Below, piece after piece: positions 35,413 to 47,770 of a DNA stretch of 64,000 nucleotides (position 1 is the first letter of the stretch; the number at the start of each line of letters is the position of its first letter). This DNA comes from Aphrophora alni (taxonomy: Eukaryota > Arthropoda > Insecta > Hemiptera > Aphrophoridae): contig OY740767.1 of the NCBI GenBank assembly GCA_963513935.1, positions 154,820,431 through 154,884,430 of the forward strand. Reading direction: 5' to 3'. Below the pieces are notes generated by a model, which searched no databases, was not told the origin of the DNA, and worked only from the letters and a program-made list of their open reading frames with translations. Position numbers and translations under genes: made by a program.

Positions 35413-35421
35413 GGGATTAGG

Positions 35422-36250
35422 GCGTCTCCACTACAGTAGGAACCTTTCTTTAAAATTTTTTTATGAAATGTATAAATAATATTAAATAAAGACTCTGCAT
35501 TAAATTGAAATAAAAATAATACAAAACACCAGATATCCTTTCAAAATAGCAACAAATAAACGTTTCTCAGGTAGATTTATTCAAAGTTTTCTATAAAGAT
35601 TTCGCAGATTTGCCTTAGAACCCCAATTCTATTCTAAGTTTGATTACTAAGAACGTTTTAACACTTGGTGTGTAGCTGTAAAATTAATATTTTAATACAC
35701 ACTTCATTGAAATGTTTAAAATATATTTATTTAGTAATTGTTATTAACAGCCTTTCTTTATTTTTCTGCAGTGACACTCTAGGTATATGTAATAACTTAC
35801 TGCAATAGATGTATGTAAATATATCAAAAATAGTTAATTTATATCCAAGTGTAAGGCCGAGGTAATGTAAGAAGCGAATCCCTGACATTGTTTTACTTTG
35901 CTTCCCACAAGCCGTCCCATCTCATGCGTGAAGTATTTATTACACATTTATTTTCATGAGTCTTTGTTCTAGTTTTTATTTTTATTTCTCTTTGTAATAG
36001 TCTTAAATCTTTTAAAAAAGTTTGACAAAATTTTTAATCTCTTTTGGAAGTGATCTGTAGTTGATGTTAAAACCAGCAGAACTTTCATCAACTAAACAAA
36101 AAAGTTTGAATATTACTTATAAGTGAAAAAGAAAAAAGAAATTTGTTGATTTTTGTCTGGTGATGATCCTCTGAATCCAAGAAGTGGTTTATAGAATGAT
36201 GTCTGTCTGGGAACGTGTCATTATGTTTCAATCATAATCTTGACGTTTCA
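35422..36250. other. intergenic, nothing recognised
   Basis: AT-rich single-copy-looking sequence without a plausible frame. Confidence 0.4.
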
Positions 36251-36254
36251 CTCA

Positions 36255-36600
36255 AATATAAAAACAATTACGTATTTTATAACATAATTCGCAAATTGAT
36301 AGTTTTGTAAAGGTGGCGGCCATGTCTTTTGTTTGAGCCTCTAAAGGCTACACTTTCAGCAAAGTTTTATTAAAATCTTTAGAGTCGATTTTTAGAAAAA
36401 CGTATTTTGTGTTTTTTTCCCCCTTTTATATTTACTCCTACAGTTATAACAAATTTTTGAAGTATCAAATAAATTAAAACCACGAAACTCTCAAGATATG
36501 GTCACATACTTGTGCAGTAGAACACTGCGTGTATGACAGGGCGACAGATATAATTACAAAAATGTCTATTTTTTGACCCATCAAATTTATGGGTCATAAA
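36255..36600 (-). repeat. RF-A copy, inverted partial
   Basis: 'cttttgtttgagcctctaaaggct' and 'attaaaatctttagagtcg' read, when inverted, as the RF-A phrases 'agcctctaaagacccaaacaaaac' and 'aaaatcggct..'. The order fits the copy at 57240. Confidence 0.5.
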
Positions 36601-36619
36601 GTTCCTAATAGTGTCAAAA

Positions 36620-36865
36620 ACAAGAGTTGGTCAAGAGAATTCTGAGAGGAAAGAGATGTAACTCAAGACTACATGGAAAAAGTTTAGATTGGAATTATCA
36701 AGCCCTTGCTCACTAAAGTGAGCCCCTGAGGGTTTTTTTTTTTAATTCAGGTACCTCAAAACAGTTATTTCAGTAAACGACATCGTTTTTTGACCCCCCC
36801 TCTATACTTTATTATTGACAAGTATTTTGCACTAAATTTTTAGGTTTTTTCCACTTCCATTATGC
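36620..36865 (-). repeat. RF-B copy, twin of 32555 to 32850
   Basis: Nearly the same sequence as the twin over about 200 bp, including the hairpin GCTCACT-AA-AGTGAGC. It is followed 10 bp later by a TIR element. Confidence 0.6.
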
Positions 36866-36874
36866 AACTTTATA

Positions 36875-37437
36875 CCGGGTATTCAAAAAGCCTACTAATA
36901 CAACATACAACTATGCGATTCTAAGGTTTTGTTTACGAGAAAGACAATACAAAAAAGTCCAAGCACAAAGGTCAGTTAAAAAACCTTGTTATTTTTCTTA
37001 TCCATTATACGTTTTCACTAAAATAAATTGAAGTTAAAAACTACAAAAGGCCAAATATCCAATGTCTATTGGTTTTATTTTCAAGTAAATATTTAATGTA
37101 ACGGAACTATAAAAAAGTTATAAATGTTAAAATGTGGTATTGTTATAATAATAGTCCTGACCCGTTAAATGTCTTGCTAACTGTTAGACTAGAGGCAAAC
37201 CAACTTTGATGAGCTGGATTGTCCTCTTGCGTTCATGGTGCGGCAATGTAACCTAACAAAGACTTTTAAAATGAGGTAATACTTGAAGGTGTGCTTACAT
37301 TGAAGATTTTCCCGACTCCCCCCCCCGTAGGAAATATTACAGTTAAGTGTATCAAAGTATTGTTAACTGGAGTAAGGCCACAACCCTGGAATTGTATTGT
37401 TAGTATGCTGGAGTATGAAGACTTTTTGAACACCCGG
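36875..37437. mobile_element. 563-bp non-autonomous TIR element, mariner-like
   Basis: Left end CCGGGTATTCAAAAAGCCT; inverted right end CCGGGTGTTCAAAAAGTCT. TA lies on both borders (36873 to 36874 and 37438 to 37439). The interior near 37263 to 37325 has 'acttttaaaatgaggtaatac' and a C run, like the element at 16648. No transposase frame was found. Confidence 0.65.
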
Positions 37438-37914
37438 TATTTGTAAGAAAGTAAAGATTGAGAAATGTTTCGTAGTTATGGTGGGCGATAAAGTAGGTTA
37501 CATTGTCAAGGTTGTAGACTACTGTATGTAAGATGTGATAACAATGTAAACTTGTGAGGAAAACCACTTTGGTCATTCTTAACACACTTTACTTGTCACT
37601 TTAAACTGTCAACAAACGCTATTTGAAGCTGAAATAGTTGAAATACGTCAAAGACTGTTTTGCGTTACATAAATCTATCTAACATCTAACGTAAGGTTGT
37701 CAGAAGAAGTGTCATCCGACCCAATGTTTGACGTGGGTAATACAGAATAGTCAAGTGGTTTTGTTTATTATTGTTGAATCCATTCATTTATCGTATACGT
37801 GAGAAGGTAAAAATGCAGCCATCCAGGATCAGAAATACCCAAATTAAAATTCTCTTCTCTAAATAGTAAAAATAAACATTATTTTATTTGTATTATTTCA
37901 GTCGCAGTCAGGGA

Positions 37915-38110
37915 GTTACTGTAGTGGACCTGGCAACCTTGAGGGAACCTAGTTGTCTTGAGTTAGATCCTTGCCTTTCATCTTTCTTGACCAACTTTTG
38001 ATCCCTTCTGACACTACTAGAGTACTTGAAGCTAGGGGTCTTAATTTTATGTTCTTTTCTTCTTTTTCTATAAGGCAGTGATGACTGAGAGGTTTAACAC
38101 CGTCAAACAC
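37915..38110 (+). repeat. RF-B dispersed repeat
   Basis: 'aacctagttgtcttgagttagatcc', 'tcatctttcttgaccaacttttgatcc', 'actagagtacttgaagctagggg' and 'ggcagtgatgactgagaggttt' follow the RF-B order. This copy shows the unamplified state of the segment that became the 83-bp array at 8939. Confidence 0.55.
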
Positions 38111-38264
38111 GGTATAAATCATATTATTTAAAAGAGGAGAACGTTTACACTTACACGAGCGTAGCGAATAGAGGCTATATATTTATTTAAATAGCAGAAG
38201 TCGTTTTAAAAACAATAAAAGTTATTCCAATGTAACGTCTGCGTCCAACTTGTTAAAGAACAAC

Positions 38265-38310
38265 AAAAGAACTTTTGTGAAACCAAGCGTTGAAGTCTCC
38301 AGAGCTTAAT
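38265..38310 (-). pseudogene. possible non-LTR endonuclease scrap
   Basis: Minus strand reads SGDFNAW in one frame, the motif around the catalytic Asp/Asn of AP-type endonucleases in non-LTR retrotransposons, followed within 9 codons by a stop. It is very short and rests mainly on likeness to 41570 to 41590. Confidence 0.2.
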
Positions 38311-38629
38311 TATCGTCTGCAATGCAATATTTAAGTATAACCGCTAATTGCTTATGTAACTCATTCATTCGTTTCTCCTGTCAATATTGATTTTGTCAGG
38401 TCAGCCTACTTTTGGATACCATTGGGATTTTCCTATACGTTATGATGAAATACAGCGTGTTCAATAAATACGGAATCGCTTCATTTCTGTTGCCCCCTAT
38501 ATTTAGTTTAAAGTCTGTATGAAATGTAAATCAAATTAGTTTTATTCCTACTAGTCATAGTGAAAACGTAGAGTGGTTTGGTTTTTTTTTATTGTTGTTT
38601 TAAAGACGAAAAACCGATAATAAGATAAA

Positions 38630-38995
<366 letters not shown>

Positions 38996-40150
38996 CAAAT
39001 AATCAGACAATTTCGTTAGTAAATTTTAAAATTGCAACTTATTTTTAAATTAAGAAAAACAGTTTTTGTTGATTTTTTTTTTCACCGTTACGCCGTACGG
39101 CATCTAATGGTGCCTAAATGTGTTTTGTACGTCACAAAATGAAGGAGTTATTTTATTAATATGATTGGAACAGTTTCAAAATGACGATCGTTTAAGGAGT
39201 TACTTCTTATGTAGACCATTATTGAGCTTCGGTGATCTCTTTTTGTTAATAACAAGTCAAAATTTTATCGAAAACGGTTGAACTGATTTTGAGATGTTAA
39301 AATTTTCCCATCATTCATTCTCTACCGAGCACTTTTGTGGATATGGTGATTAATTTAACTCCTTAGACGCTGAATTTTAGTCCAGAAGGATAGGGTCCTG
39401 TGGTTCACTTCTAAATAAACGTTTCGTGAAAGTATAGGCCGATAACGAGTTACCGTATTACCGAGCAAAAGTAATCCGTTGACAGTATCATTACACTGAA
39501 GAAGGTCGAGACATACAAATTATTCCAGTTGTAAAACTTCAATTATTTCCTTGATTCAAATTTTACTACAATTTTTCATTACCAACTCTGCTAATTAGAA
39601 ACTATTAGCATAACTAATTTATGTTAACGTTAAAAAAATCTCATAAGAGTCATAATTAGCTGCCTACTATTAAGTTATGTATGTTTTGAATGACTATAGT
39701 TGGTTTCGATATAATCTTAGAGGAGAGAAGTTTAACGAATCAGTTTAGACACTGAAGAATCTAGGAAATTATTTGTTTTAAACCCAGTTTTCCAAAATGG
39801 CAAATATTTGGGGTGGAACGGTTTTTTGAAGAAATATCAAGGTTATTTATAGGTAGGGGGGATAGATATATAATTTTACAGTTAATATTAAGAAAACAAG
39901 TTTTGATTTACTTTTCCAGTTTCAAGAAAGCGGTCCTAACGTAAAAAATTTTGGTTTTTAGGTTACAATATTATTTATTAACATTGAACGATTTTTTTCC
40001 CCTCATAACCTTAAATTTTACCAAGCATTGCTGTAGACAGTTTTCAAACCAAGAATTGTGTGTAAAAACACCCTTTAAAACAGTATGCAATATGGGTACT
40101 TTCTCAAAAGATATCTAACATTTTGAATTGAAAATAAAAAGCCCATATCT
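38996..40150. other. intergenic, AT-rich
   Basis: No gene seen. Weak RF-A-like phrases lie around 39240 to 39400 ('tcaaaattttatcgaaaacggtt'). Confidence 0.35.
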
Positions 40151-40154
40151 TGAC

Positions 40155-40270
40155 GTTTTTAGAGTATTCGGGGGCTAGAAGCCTGCATTTTATAACCTTC
40201 ATTTAATTTTTTTATAGGGCAATGATGATCAAGAACTTTTTCACCTTTAAACAAGGAAAAATATCAAATA
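40155..40270 (+). repeat. RF-B 3' part
   Basis: 'agagtattcgggggctagaagcc', 'tttatagggcaatgatgatcaag' and 'acctttaaacaagg' fit the RF-B tail. Confidence 0.45.
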
Positions 40271-40929
40271 GCAATGTAGGTTGTGTAGTGCCGCCATTTT
40301 GAAACTTTTGGAGATATGACTAAATTATGAATACCAAAAGTGTTCCACAAAGACTTTAATTTGATATGCTAGATGTTTTCATTTAGTTTTTGAAAATTTT
40401 AAGTATGGGTTTTACACCTGTTATAATGGTTTCTTGTTGTGGCATTTCATTTGATATTTTTCAAATTTATAAAACTACACATAGATATGTTTCTCCTCCA
40501 AATGAAAACATTTATCAGTCTACTCATCAAAGAAGATAAATACCACTTCAAATGTCCTAAAATCGTTTAATAATTCTAAATTTATCTGTTTAGTATTGCG
40601 CTTTCTTCCACAGTTTTCATCAACAAAATTTCTAGTTGATGTAACCCCAGATTTAATACATTCGATAGGCCTATATCGTTTTTGTTAATCTAGTAGCAAT
40701 ATTCATAGAAGTAACAATACTAGAGGTACTGTACAATTGAACAAAACACAGAATGTAGGAAGAACTGAAATGAGTTTTGGGTAGTTTAATCATTTCACAG
40801 TGGTACTCTGGAATGCTGACCAATGGTAGAGCCAGGTGACTGTGGCACAATTCGTTGAAAGGGTAACGGACAATGCTACACTTTATATAAGACTTCTCGG
40901 TCAAGAACGTACAAAAAAGACCTTTACCT

Positions 40930-41035
40930 AACTAATACTCTAATAGGAAGAGTTGGTAGACACACGATGGAGACGGTATTAGAGCCAGCTAGGTTCCCCA
41001 CGGGATAGCCAAGCCCCTACTCATTATAAATGTTT
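40930..41035 (-). repeat. RF-B fragment, inverted
   Basis: 'gaagagttggtagacaca', 'gccagctaggttccccacgg' and 'agccaagcccctactcatta' fit inverted RF-B. Confidence 0.45.
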
Positions 41036-41362
41036 AAGTTGTATGAAATCTCATTGTAACGCAAATTATCATTAAAAAATTTTTTTTTTTACTCTATTGA
41101 ACCAAAAATATTCGACCTTTTTAAAATTAAAACATCCAAAAAGTTGTGGAAACATAATTTTTGTCCCGTAGGAAAATTTTACAAAAAGTTAAAAATTAAT
41201 TACAATTTTGTTTACAGACGACAAACACACATTCCCAAAACCACTTATTTTTGACCCAGAAGTCCTCAAAACGTGAATATTCTCAAAAAACGACATCTAT
41301 TTTTTGACCCACAACATGACTGAGGCTATGTGAAGTTAAGGTCATCGAACCCAACATTGTAA

Positions 41363-41590
41363 TCATTGCTGGTTGGTACAACTCAAGATAACCAGAGTTA
41401 TATCTGCACGTACAACCACTAATTTGGGTTTTAATGTCTGCAGAACGTTGATATTGAATATAATAGTTTCAGACGTGTTGTCCTTGTCTTTTTTGTTATA
41501 AACCAAACACTTATGAACGACCTTGATCTGCACTCTACACTCCATCTCTCTCGCACAAGGACTTCTTACATCCCACGCATTGAAGTCTCC
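41363..41590 (-). pseudogene. non-LTR retrotransposon endonuclease fragment
   Basis: Minus strand, one open frame runs from GDFNAWD (41570 to 41590) through LVYNKKDKDNTSE to ADITLVILS and a stop at 41363. In AP-endonuclease domains of R1/jockey-like elements the block order is GDFNA..., then a Val/Leu-rich 'LVVLN', then 'SIIDVTLV'; ADITLV near the end fits the last block. It is short and diverged, with no reverse transcriptase nearby. The alternative is a chance frame carrying a GDFNA-like string. Confidence 0.35.
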
Positions 41591-42149
41591 AGTTTTTTTA
41601 ATATAAATGGTTCGTTAATTTTTCATGATTCTTGGGATGAACGAATCTTTGAATCTTGGGATGTCCTTGGTTCGTTTATAGTTTTAAATAGGAGTGAATT
41701 TATCAACAACTTCTGACATATCGTGCGTTAAAATCTCAAACCACCTCTCCCACTGTCTCAGGATGATTAGACGAAAATAAATAAACACTGCAAAAAATTG
41801 GAAACAATTTGTCACTCACTCATTCCAAAACTAAATAAAGCCCAATCAGAACTATTTTTCATCAAAAATGTCAGTTTTTTTAATCAAAAATGAAGGCGAG
41901 TAAAGGTTCACTTCTTTTTTGCAAAATGTTCCTGACACGTGTAATATTTTTTTTTCCTTGTGAGTTTTCACAACAAATTTGGTTTACTATCTTCACATTT
42001 CACTAAAATTTGGAACGTTCTACCCTAAGAGCAATTTTGTTTACAGATTACTCAGGAACTGATATTTTTAGAGAAATTAATAAGTTTCATTTAAATTTTA
42101 CATGTTTTTCTTTGTTTTAGCGAACATTTCTTATAACATGATTCATATA

Positions 42150-42978
42150 CAGGGTGTCCCATGAAGAGGTCGCTACGGACACATGGAACACTCTACAAAC
42201 TTGACACTTTACAGTTAAGTTAGGTACATAGATATGTGAAGAAGTACCCTCGAGTTTTATTTTTTTACGGTCAATCAAAACAAAATGGCGGAATAACAAA
42301 AAGAACAAATCTTCTGGATAAGACCAATTCCTCCCACAAAACGGTACAATTAAAATGTCATCTGTTGAATCTCGATCAGCTGTTATTAACTAATCACATA
42401 GTGCCTCATCTTACTCAGTCTGAGATGAGGGACGATTTTTCCCCAACAAGATGGAGCTCCTCCTCATTATGCTAATGTCGCCAAAGCAGTTTTAGATCGA
42501 TATCTTCCTAACCGTTGGATATGTCGAGGCGGCAACTTAATGGCCTGGCCTCCAAGACACTCAACTTGACTGTTTGCGAAAGAAAACGTTTATTTTTATC
42601 CTATTGCAAGATATAATGATTGAGGAGGAATTACTGGCTTATGAATCTTTTTGTTTTGTTTTTTCTATCAGTGCATAGATATTGATGGACTTCAGTTCCA
42701 ATAAAAGTCAAATTTAGATTTTCGTTATTGAGTTTTACACATTTTCATGTTCTCTGCAAATCAACAATTTATAATGGTTATGCAAATAAAATCATAAAAC
42801 TTACTACTCTATTATTTTGTTATTCCGCCATTTTGTTTTGATTGACCTTTAAAAAAAAACTCGAGGATACTATTTTTACATATCTATCTAACACAACTAT
42901 AAAGTGTCAAATTCGGAGAGTGTTCCATATTTCCGGCGTATTAATTCAAAAATAGGGACCTGTTCGAGGGACACCCTG
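42150..42978 (+). mobile_element. 829-bp decayed mariner-like element with about 150-bp TIRs
   Basis: Left end CAGGGTGTCCCATGAAGAGG; inverted right end CAGGGTGTCCCTCGAACAGG. The arms stay similar to about 150 bp inward, both passing through ACACTCT, TTGACACTTTA, CTCGAG and CAATCAAAACAAAATGGCGG. TA borders both ends (42148 to 42149 and 42979 to 42980). The interior retains a transposase scrap. At 829 bp it is a deletion derivative of a full-length element. Confidence 0.8.
42447..42569 (+). pseudogene. DDE transposase fragment
   Basis: In one frame: QDGAPPHYANVAKAV, then LDRYLPNRWI, then WPPR, ending at a TGA. QDGAPPH carries the second catalytic Asp of insect mariner-like DDE transposases; WPPRSPDLTP normally follows and is recognisable here only as WPPRHST. 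About 40 of roughly 350 residues remain. It lies inside its own TIRs, which supports the assignment. Confidence 0.8.
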
Positions 42979-43503
42979 TACTTTATATATTTCAATAATA
43001 ACGATAAAAAGTCTAAATAATGTATTTTTTCTATAAGATACAACTATTAGAAAGTGAAAATAAAATCCTTTGTGTTTTAATGAAAATTGGATTTTTTTTT
43101 TTGTTTTAATGATAAAGATCAAAAATTTTAGTCTTGATTCAAGAACAAGTGTTAAAAGTTTTTTTTTCACAATATAGTAAAATAGTGAATATTCATAAAA
43201 TATTTATCGATGAAAATCAATTTAATAATCTCCAAAAGTAATAAATTCTGACAAGTCTTAATATTAAAGAAAATAAAAAATAAAAACCAAAATAAATAGC
43301 TTTTATTGTATTTCACATTTTATGGCAGCTTGAACTCTCTCAGAGATCGGTAAACTTATTTAGGGTGTAATGCTGAACACGGACGGACAGATATCAGTTT
43401 TTTGGACTCGGCGATACCAAATTAACTAGATAACCTTTTCCACTCCAAAACCTATCGTCATATCAGTTAGTTATATAACACTTATTAATTATGAATTAAA
43501 CAG

Positions 43504-43578
43504 CTGATCCCGCTGGCCGGATCTGTTGGCGAAGAATGCAAATACCTCTTGGAGCAATGCCAGAAGATGGGACAGATG
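43504..43578 (+). other. candidate isolated coding exon
   Basis: A 75-base patch, clearly more GC-rich than its surroundings, lies between an AG acceptor (…ATTAAACAG) and a GTATGA donor. It is open in one frame for exactly 25 codons, including AGSVGEECKYLLEQCQKMGQ. The AG.VGE.C...L..C..MGQM pattern recalls repeats in the vinculin family ('AG.VGELC....EI...C..LGQM'), but the match is short and from memory. No neighbouring exon was found. It could be an exon of a gene with very large introns, a decayed retroposed piece, or chance. Confidence 0.25.
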
Positions 43579-44371
43579 GTATGACTAATCGAGCAGGCAA
43601 TGAATTTTGATTTTCTATAACCAAATCTTTTTATAGTTTCTTGTAGGTTGGAAGATGAATGGATTCAAGGTTCTATAAAATTCTTTTTTAAAAAACATAA
43701 AGCTTTACTTTTTGAAGATTCAAACGTGTTTTAAATTAGCGAATACGTAGTATTTAAATTCTAGAGTCCGCCCAAAACACTTTTAGATTTTATTGTGGTA
43801 AAAAAATATTAAATAAATAGTTTAATAAATATTAAAGGCCTAAGCCTATCAAATATCAAATTCTTAAATTTAAGTGAGGAAAAGCATTGAACAAACATTT
43901 ATAATTGAAATATTACACAAATAAAACTACGAAAACAAAAATTGTAAATTTAATTAAGGTCTAAACTTTGCTACGCTTGTGCTAAAAACACATTCACAGC
44001 GTAAATAGTGTTGATTAAAACTGAGCTTTCAACTGGCGACCTTAGAAACTACACACGAGCAAATTTTAGAAAATAATTAATAAAAGTGTCAAGCATATGC
44101 TAAAACCACACAACTTAGGCATATAGGGACAGTTATTTTTATATAGTGGAGGTCTTTTAAGCGGCAGTTTAAACTGTACACGGGAAATTATAAGAGTCCT
44201 TAGTTTTACCTACGAATTCTAAAAAAAAACAGGAAATTTCCCCGTTCAAAAATGTCTCGGGAAATGCTCAAAATATGCCTTCATTTGTTTAAATCGCTCC
44301 GAGCGTTTGGGCTGAAGACCACTGAACAAACGACAGGCATCACTTCATAAACTACAATTTCGCCCTCCGAT

Positions 44372-44372
<1 letters not shown>

Positions 44373-44413
<41 letters not shown>
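44373..44413 (+). repeat. poly-A tract, 41 bases
   Basis: An uninterrupted A run followed by 'cagacattag'. It may be the tail of a retroposed sequence, but no body was recognised upstream. Confidence 0.85.
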
Positions 44414-44414
<1 letters not shown>

Positions 44415-45604
44415 AGACATTAGTTTTTAAACCCATCACATATTCTTTATATGTGAGAAAGTATAATACATGTTTTGGTAAATCTTTGTGCATACTTTAT
44501 TATTTACAAGTATTTTGCACGTTTCTGTTCATCTCACTATTGGACTGTACATATATCGCAGAAAGATGTCACTATTTTGGACTCAACTTTGATGACATAA
44601 CTTTATACTACCAAGTATTTCACAACAATGCATCCACTATACAACTAATGTAAACACAAGTTTTCCTCCATATTTGTTTTTCTTCCTTATTTATTTACAA
44701 ATTAACGTAGAATACATTCACCTTGTGATGACTTAAAAGTGTAAATAACACTTATGGTAATATTATAAAAACACTAAGGTGTGCGTGTGTAAACTTCAGC
44801 ACATTGCTTTCTCGAATTTTTTCACTCATAGTTTTGTTGTTGAAGGCTTTCAAAGCTCAGCTGTACATTTCTTGGAATACTTTTGTGTGTTTTTAGTCTA
44901 TCGTGTGTTTCCGGTCATTACGAACAAATTCGAACTTATAATTTCTAAGTTCGAACTAAGGAAAGGGTAAATAAAATATATAAACAAAATAAGTAGAGTA
45001 TATCCAAAGTAAGACTTCCAAAGTTTGAATTTAAATAAACAAAAATAAAGAGGAAGCTTTGAATTTTATGATGACACTTGTATTATTAGGAATAGAATTG
45101 TATAAATCTCTTCCGACATTGTATAAATTTTAAAACAACGATTATAACCTTAACCATTAGCTGCCTTCTTTAATAGTCCTATTTAAACAATTAAATAATT
45201 AAAACAGATAACAAGTCATATAATTATTTCGTATTAATTATCTTGCAAAATTACATTCAGTTGTTAATAATTTTAAATAATTATTTTTGTGTTTTTGCAT
45301 GTAATCACATCTTATTAAATCCTCAACATTTAGATGGAGAACTTGTGAGAATGGTTTCATTTAATAACATGATCCTTTTGTATTTAAATAAGAAAGAAGA
45401 AACAAACAGTTCTATGTTGGCTTTCAGTTTACAGATAGTTGTAAGACATAATAACAGGAACAATAACAAGTAGGCCTTAATGTCAAATTATCCAATAGAA
45501 GCCTTCACTCACCACGCTTCATCTCATCGTGGAACAGTCGGGTTAGAACCTGTGGCATTTAGAATCTAATTTGGTGCGTTACAAGTTGAATAATACTCGA
45601 TATA

Positions 45605-46110
45605 TACCATGTGTCCTAAAAGTCCCACCCCCTCTTATTTTTTTTAATTAATGGAAATAGACAGATTTGCTTTGGGGAAAGTTTAGATAACCAAAAGAGG
45701 AGTTTTGTGAAGTATCAAAATTTTCAACTCTTACTCTCAAAATGGGGTAGTTTGGGGGTAAGTCAAGAAATTTAAATTGCAACCCCTTTTGAGTGATACC
45801 TCATTTTAAAGGTCTTTTCAAAATAAGAATAATGACGTAAACTAGAGGTCTCTAAGTTTATCCTATCCAACATAGCAACCAATCGAATTGTGAATGATAA
45901 CCTACAAACTCCGGTTGTTTTTATTACATTACAAACAACTCTATGGTGGTAAGAGCCTTACATTGTTTTTTTTAGCTCAGATTAAGTTCTGAGTTAATGG
46001 TTACCATTTACTTCTTGGCAGAAATAGATTCTGGACTCAAAAGCATGTTGTACATTTCGTAACATTTCCGGTGTAATTATTAACGTAAAATTCACAATTC
46101 GATTGGTCGC
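45605..46110. mobile_element. possible mariner-like TIR relic with inner foldback
   Basis: The left part begins 'atgtgtcctaaaagtcccac', like a decayed CAGGGTGTCC end, and contains 'gagtgatacctcattttaaagg' (the inverse of the AAAATGAGG..TCAC box of other TIR elements). Inner arms 'gcaaccaatcgaattgtgaat' (45884) and its inverse 'attcacaattcgattggtcgc' (46090) form a foldback. The right end was not found. Confidence 0.4.
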
Positions 46111-46199
46111 GCGACAGTTTTTAGATTTCCTGATCAGTCGAAAAAACAGAAGTCATCAAATTGCCTACAATTAGCAAACTTCGTAATGTTTATTCTATT

Positions 46200-46350
46200 A
46201 AATACATGGATGACACAAAGATGTACGTTCTGTTTGGGTCCTTAGAAACTACACGTGAAAAATATTTGATCAAAATCGTTTAAACCGATTTGAAAAAATC
46301 GTAATTATGCGTTTGTCTCTTAAATTCGACCCAAAAATGAACACACAAAC
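46200..46350 (-). repeat. RF-A fragment, inverted
   Basis: 'gttctgtttgggtccttagaaac' and 'tgatcaaaatcgttt' are inverted RF-A phrases. Confidence 0.4.
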
Positions 46351-46924
46351 CAAAATGAATTAAAATCGGCCTACGCGTTTCAGCGGGGAAAAAATGCAAA
46401 AACCACTGATATATCCGTAAAAAAATTGACTTGGATATTCAGCTATCGCACAATATTTATGTCTATTTACTACGTATTGAGTTAACTTAACTATCAAATA
46501 ATTAGTTGTAGATATTGAACGATACATCGATACTAAGGTCGAGGTCGACAAATGAGCAGATATAAATTCGCAGCGTATCAGTTGCGTGCCATCAGTAGGC
46601 TATACAGTGTTTAAAACCTTAGCTTACTATAACACAAAGCATAAAGCTTTGAAAATATTAAATAAATGTCCAGTCATTTGCCTTGGTCATTTTATTACAT
46701 CTAATTACACGTTTTACTACAGCTATAATAAATATTAATGGCTATTATGAGCTTGGAATTGTCACTAATAGTTAAGGAGATGAGGATATTTAAATGTTAG
46801 TCAGCCAAATTAGGTTTCCTTTGAAGGTTACATGGATGATATCAGAGGACAAATAAATATTGCTAAAGTTTGTCCTTGTTGTTTAAACCTCTTGTTCATC
46901 GTCGTATATGAAAATGGAAGAAAA

Positions 46925-47070
46925 GAACATCTAAAGACACCCAACATTATCGTCAAAGGATCGGAAAAAAACAAGATTTGGTCAGAGATTGGAAAGAAAA
47001 GAGAGGGATCTGACCAAACTATATGGCAAAAAGGTTTAGACCTACATTGTCAAGCCGAGGGACCACAATA
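46925..47070 (-). repeat. RF-B copy, inverted
   Basis: 'cgtcaaaggatcggaaaa', 'gagagggatctgaccaaac', 'ggtttagacctacattgtcaagcc'. The 104-codon plus-strand frame across this stretch is an accident of the repeat. Confidence 0.5.
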
Positions 47071-47514
47071 TTCTGAAAAGAAAATAACATGTCCGCCGTT
47101 TGGTTTTGAAGGTCACTTGTTCATATCCAGACGTCATTCGATCTAGGGCGGGCAATTGAATTCTTCGGATGTAATTACGTCACCCTACCTAAAAGCACAA
47201 TTAAATTTATTTTAATTCAAGTGGAAGTAGTTGCTGAGCGAGTTTTTTTTTGTTTTTAAGGACACAGAGTTTGACGTCATGTCACGACCTTCACAGAGCG
47301 TGGAAGGTTGATGGTGTTATTTGGTGGATCAACACCACTTCCTGCTTCAATATCCTTCTGGGTGATTGAATTTCATATTATTACTAGCTACTAACTGACA
47401 CTTCACACAAGTGTAAACATAACCTGAAAATAAATCTATAACAGCTGTTTGTATTGACTAATCACTATGGTAACACTTTGGAGTATTTTAAATAGGATTT
47501 TTTCGAGCTATTGA

Positions 47515-47770
47515 TCTTCAGGACAATCCCGCGGGACACTAACTGTATCTACACATTTTTTCATGTAGTTGAGTTAGAGTTTTCTCTATCAGGTCTGTCT
47601 TGACTAGCTCTTGTTCTCTTGCAACTTTGATGCTATTAATGTATTTGAGTGTTAGAAGTATTTATTATAGTTCTTTTCTTCCTTTTTTTTTTTTTTTTTT
47701 TTTCCCCCCATAATGCTGTGACAATCGAGATGTTGTTCGTTTTAAACAACAAAGGGAAAATTTAACTATT
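47515..47770 (+). repeat. RF-B copy with T tract
   Basis: 'ctgtcttgactagctcttgttctcttg', 'gatgctattaatgtatttgag' and 'aatgctgtgacaatcgagatg' fit RF-B. A T run (about 47683 to 47703) lies inside, where other copies have a shorter T-rich stretch. Confidence 0.55.

Noticed and set aside
46832..47146. 104-codon plus-strand frame
   Set aside because: It runs across an inverted RF-B repeat. Equivalent positions in other copies are not open, and no domain is visible.
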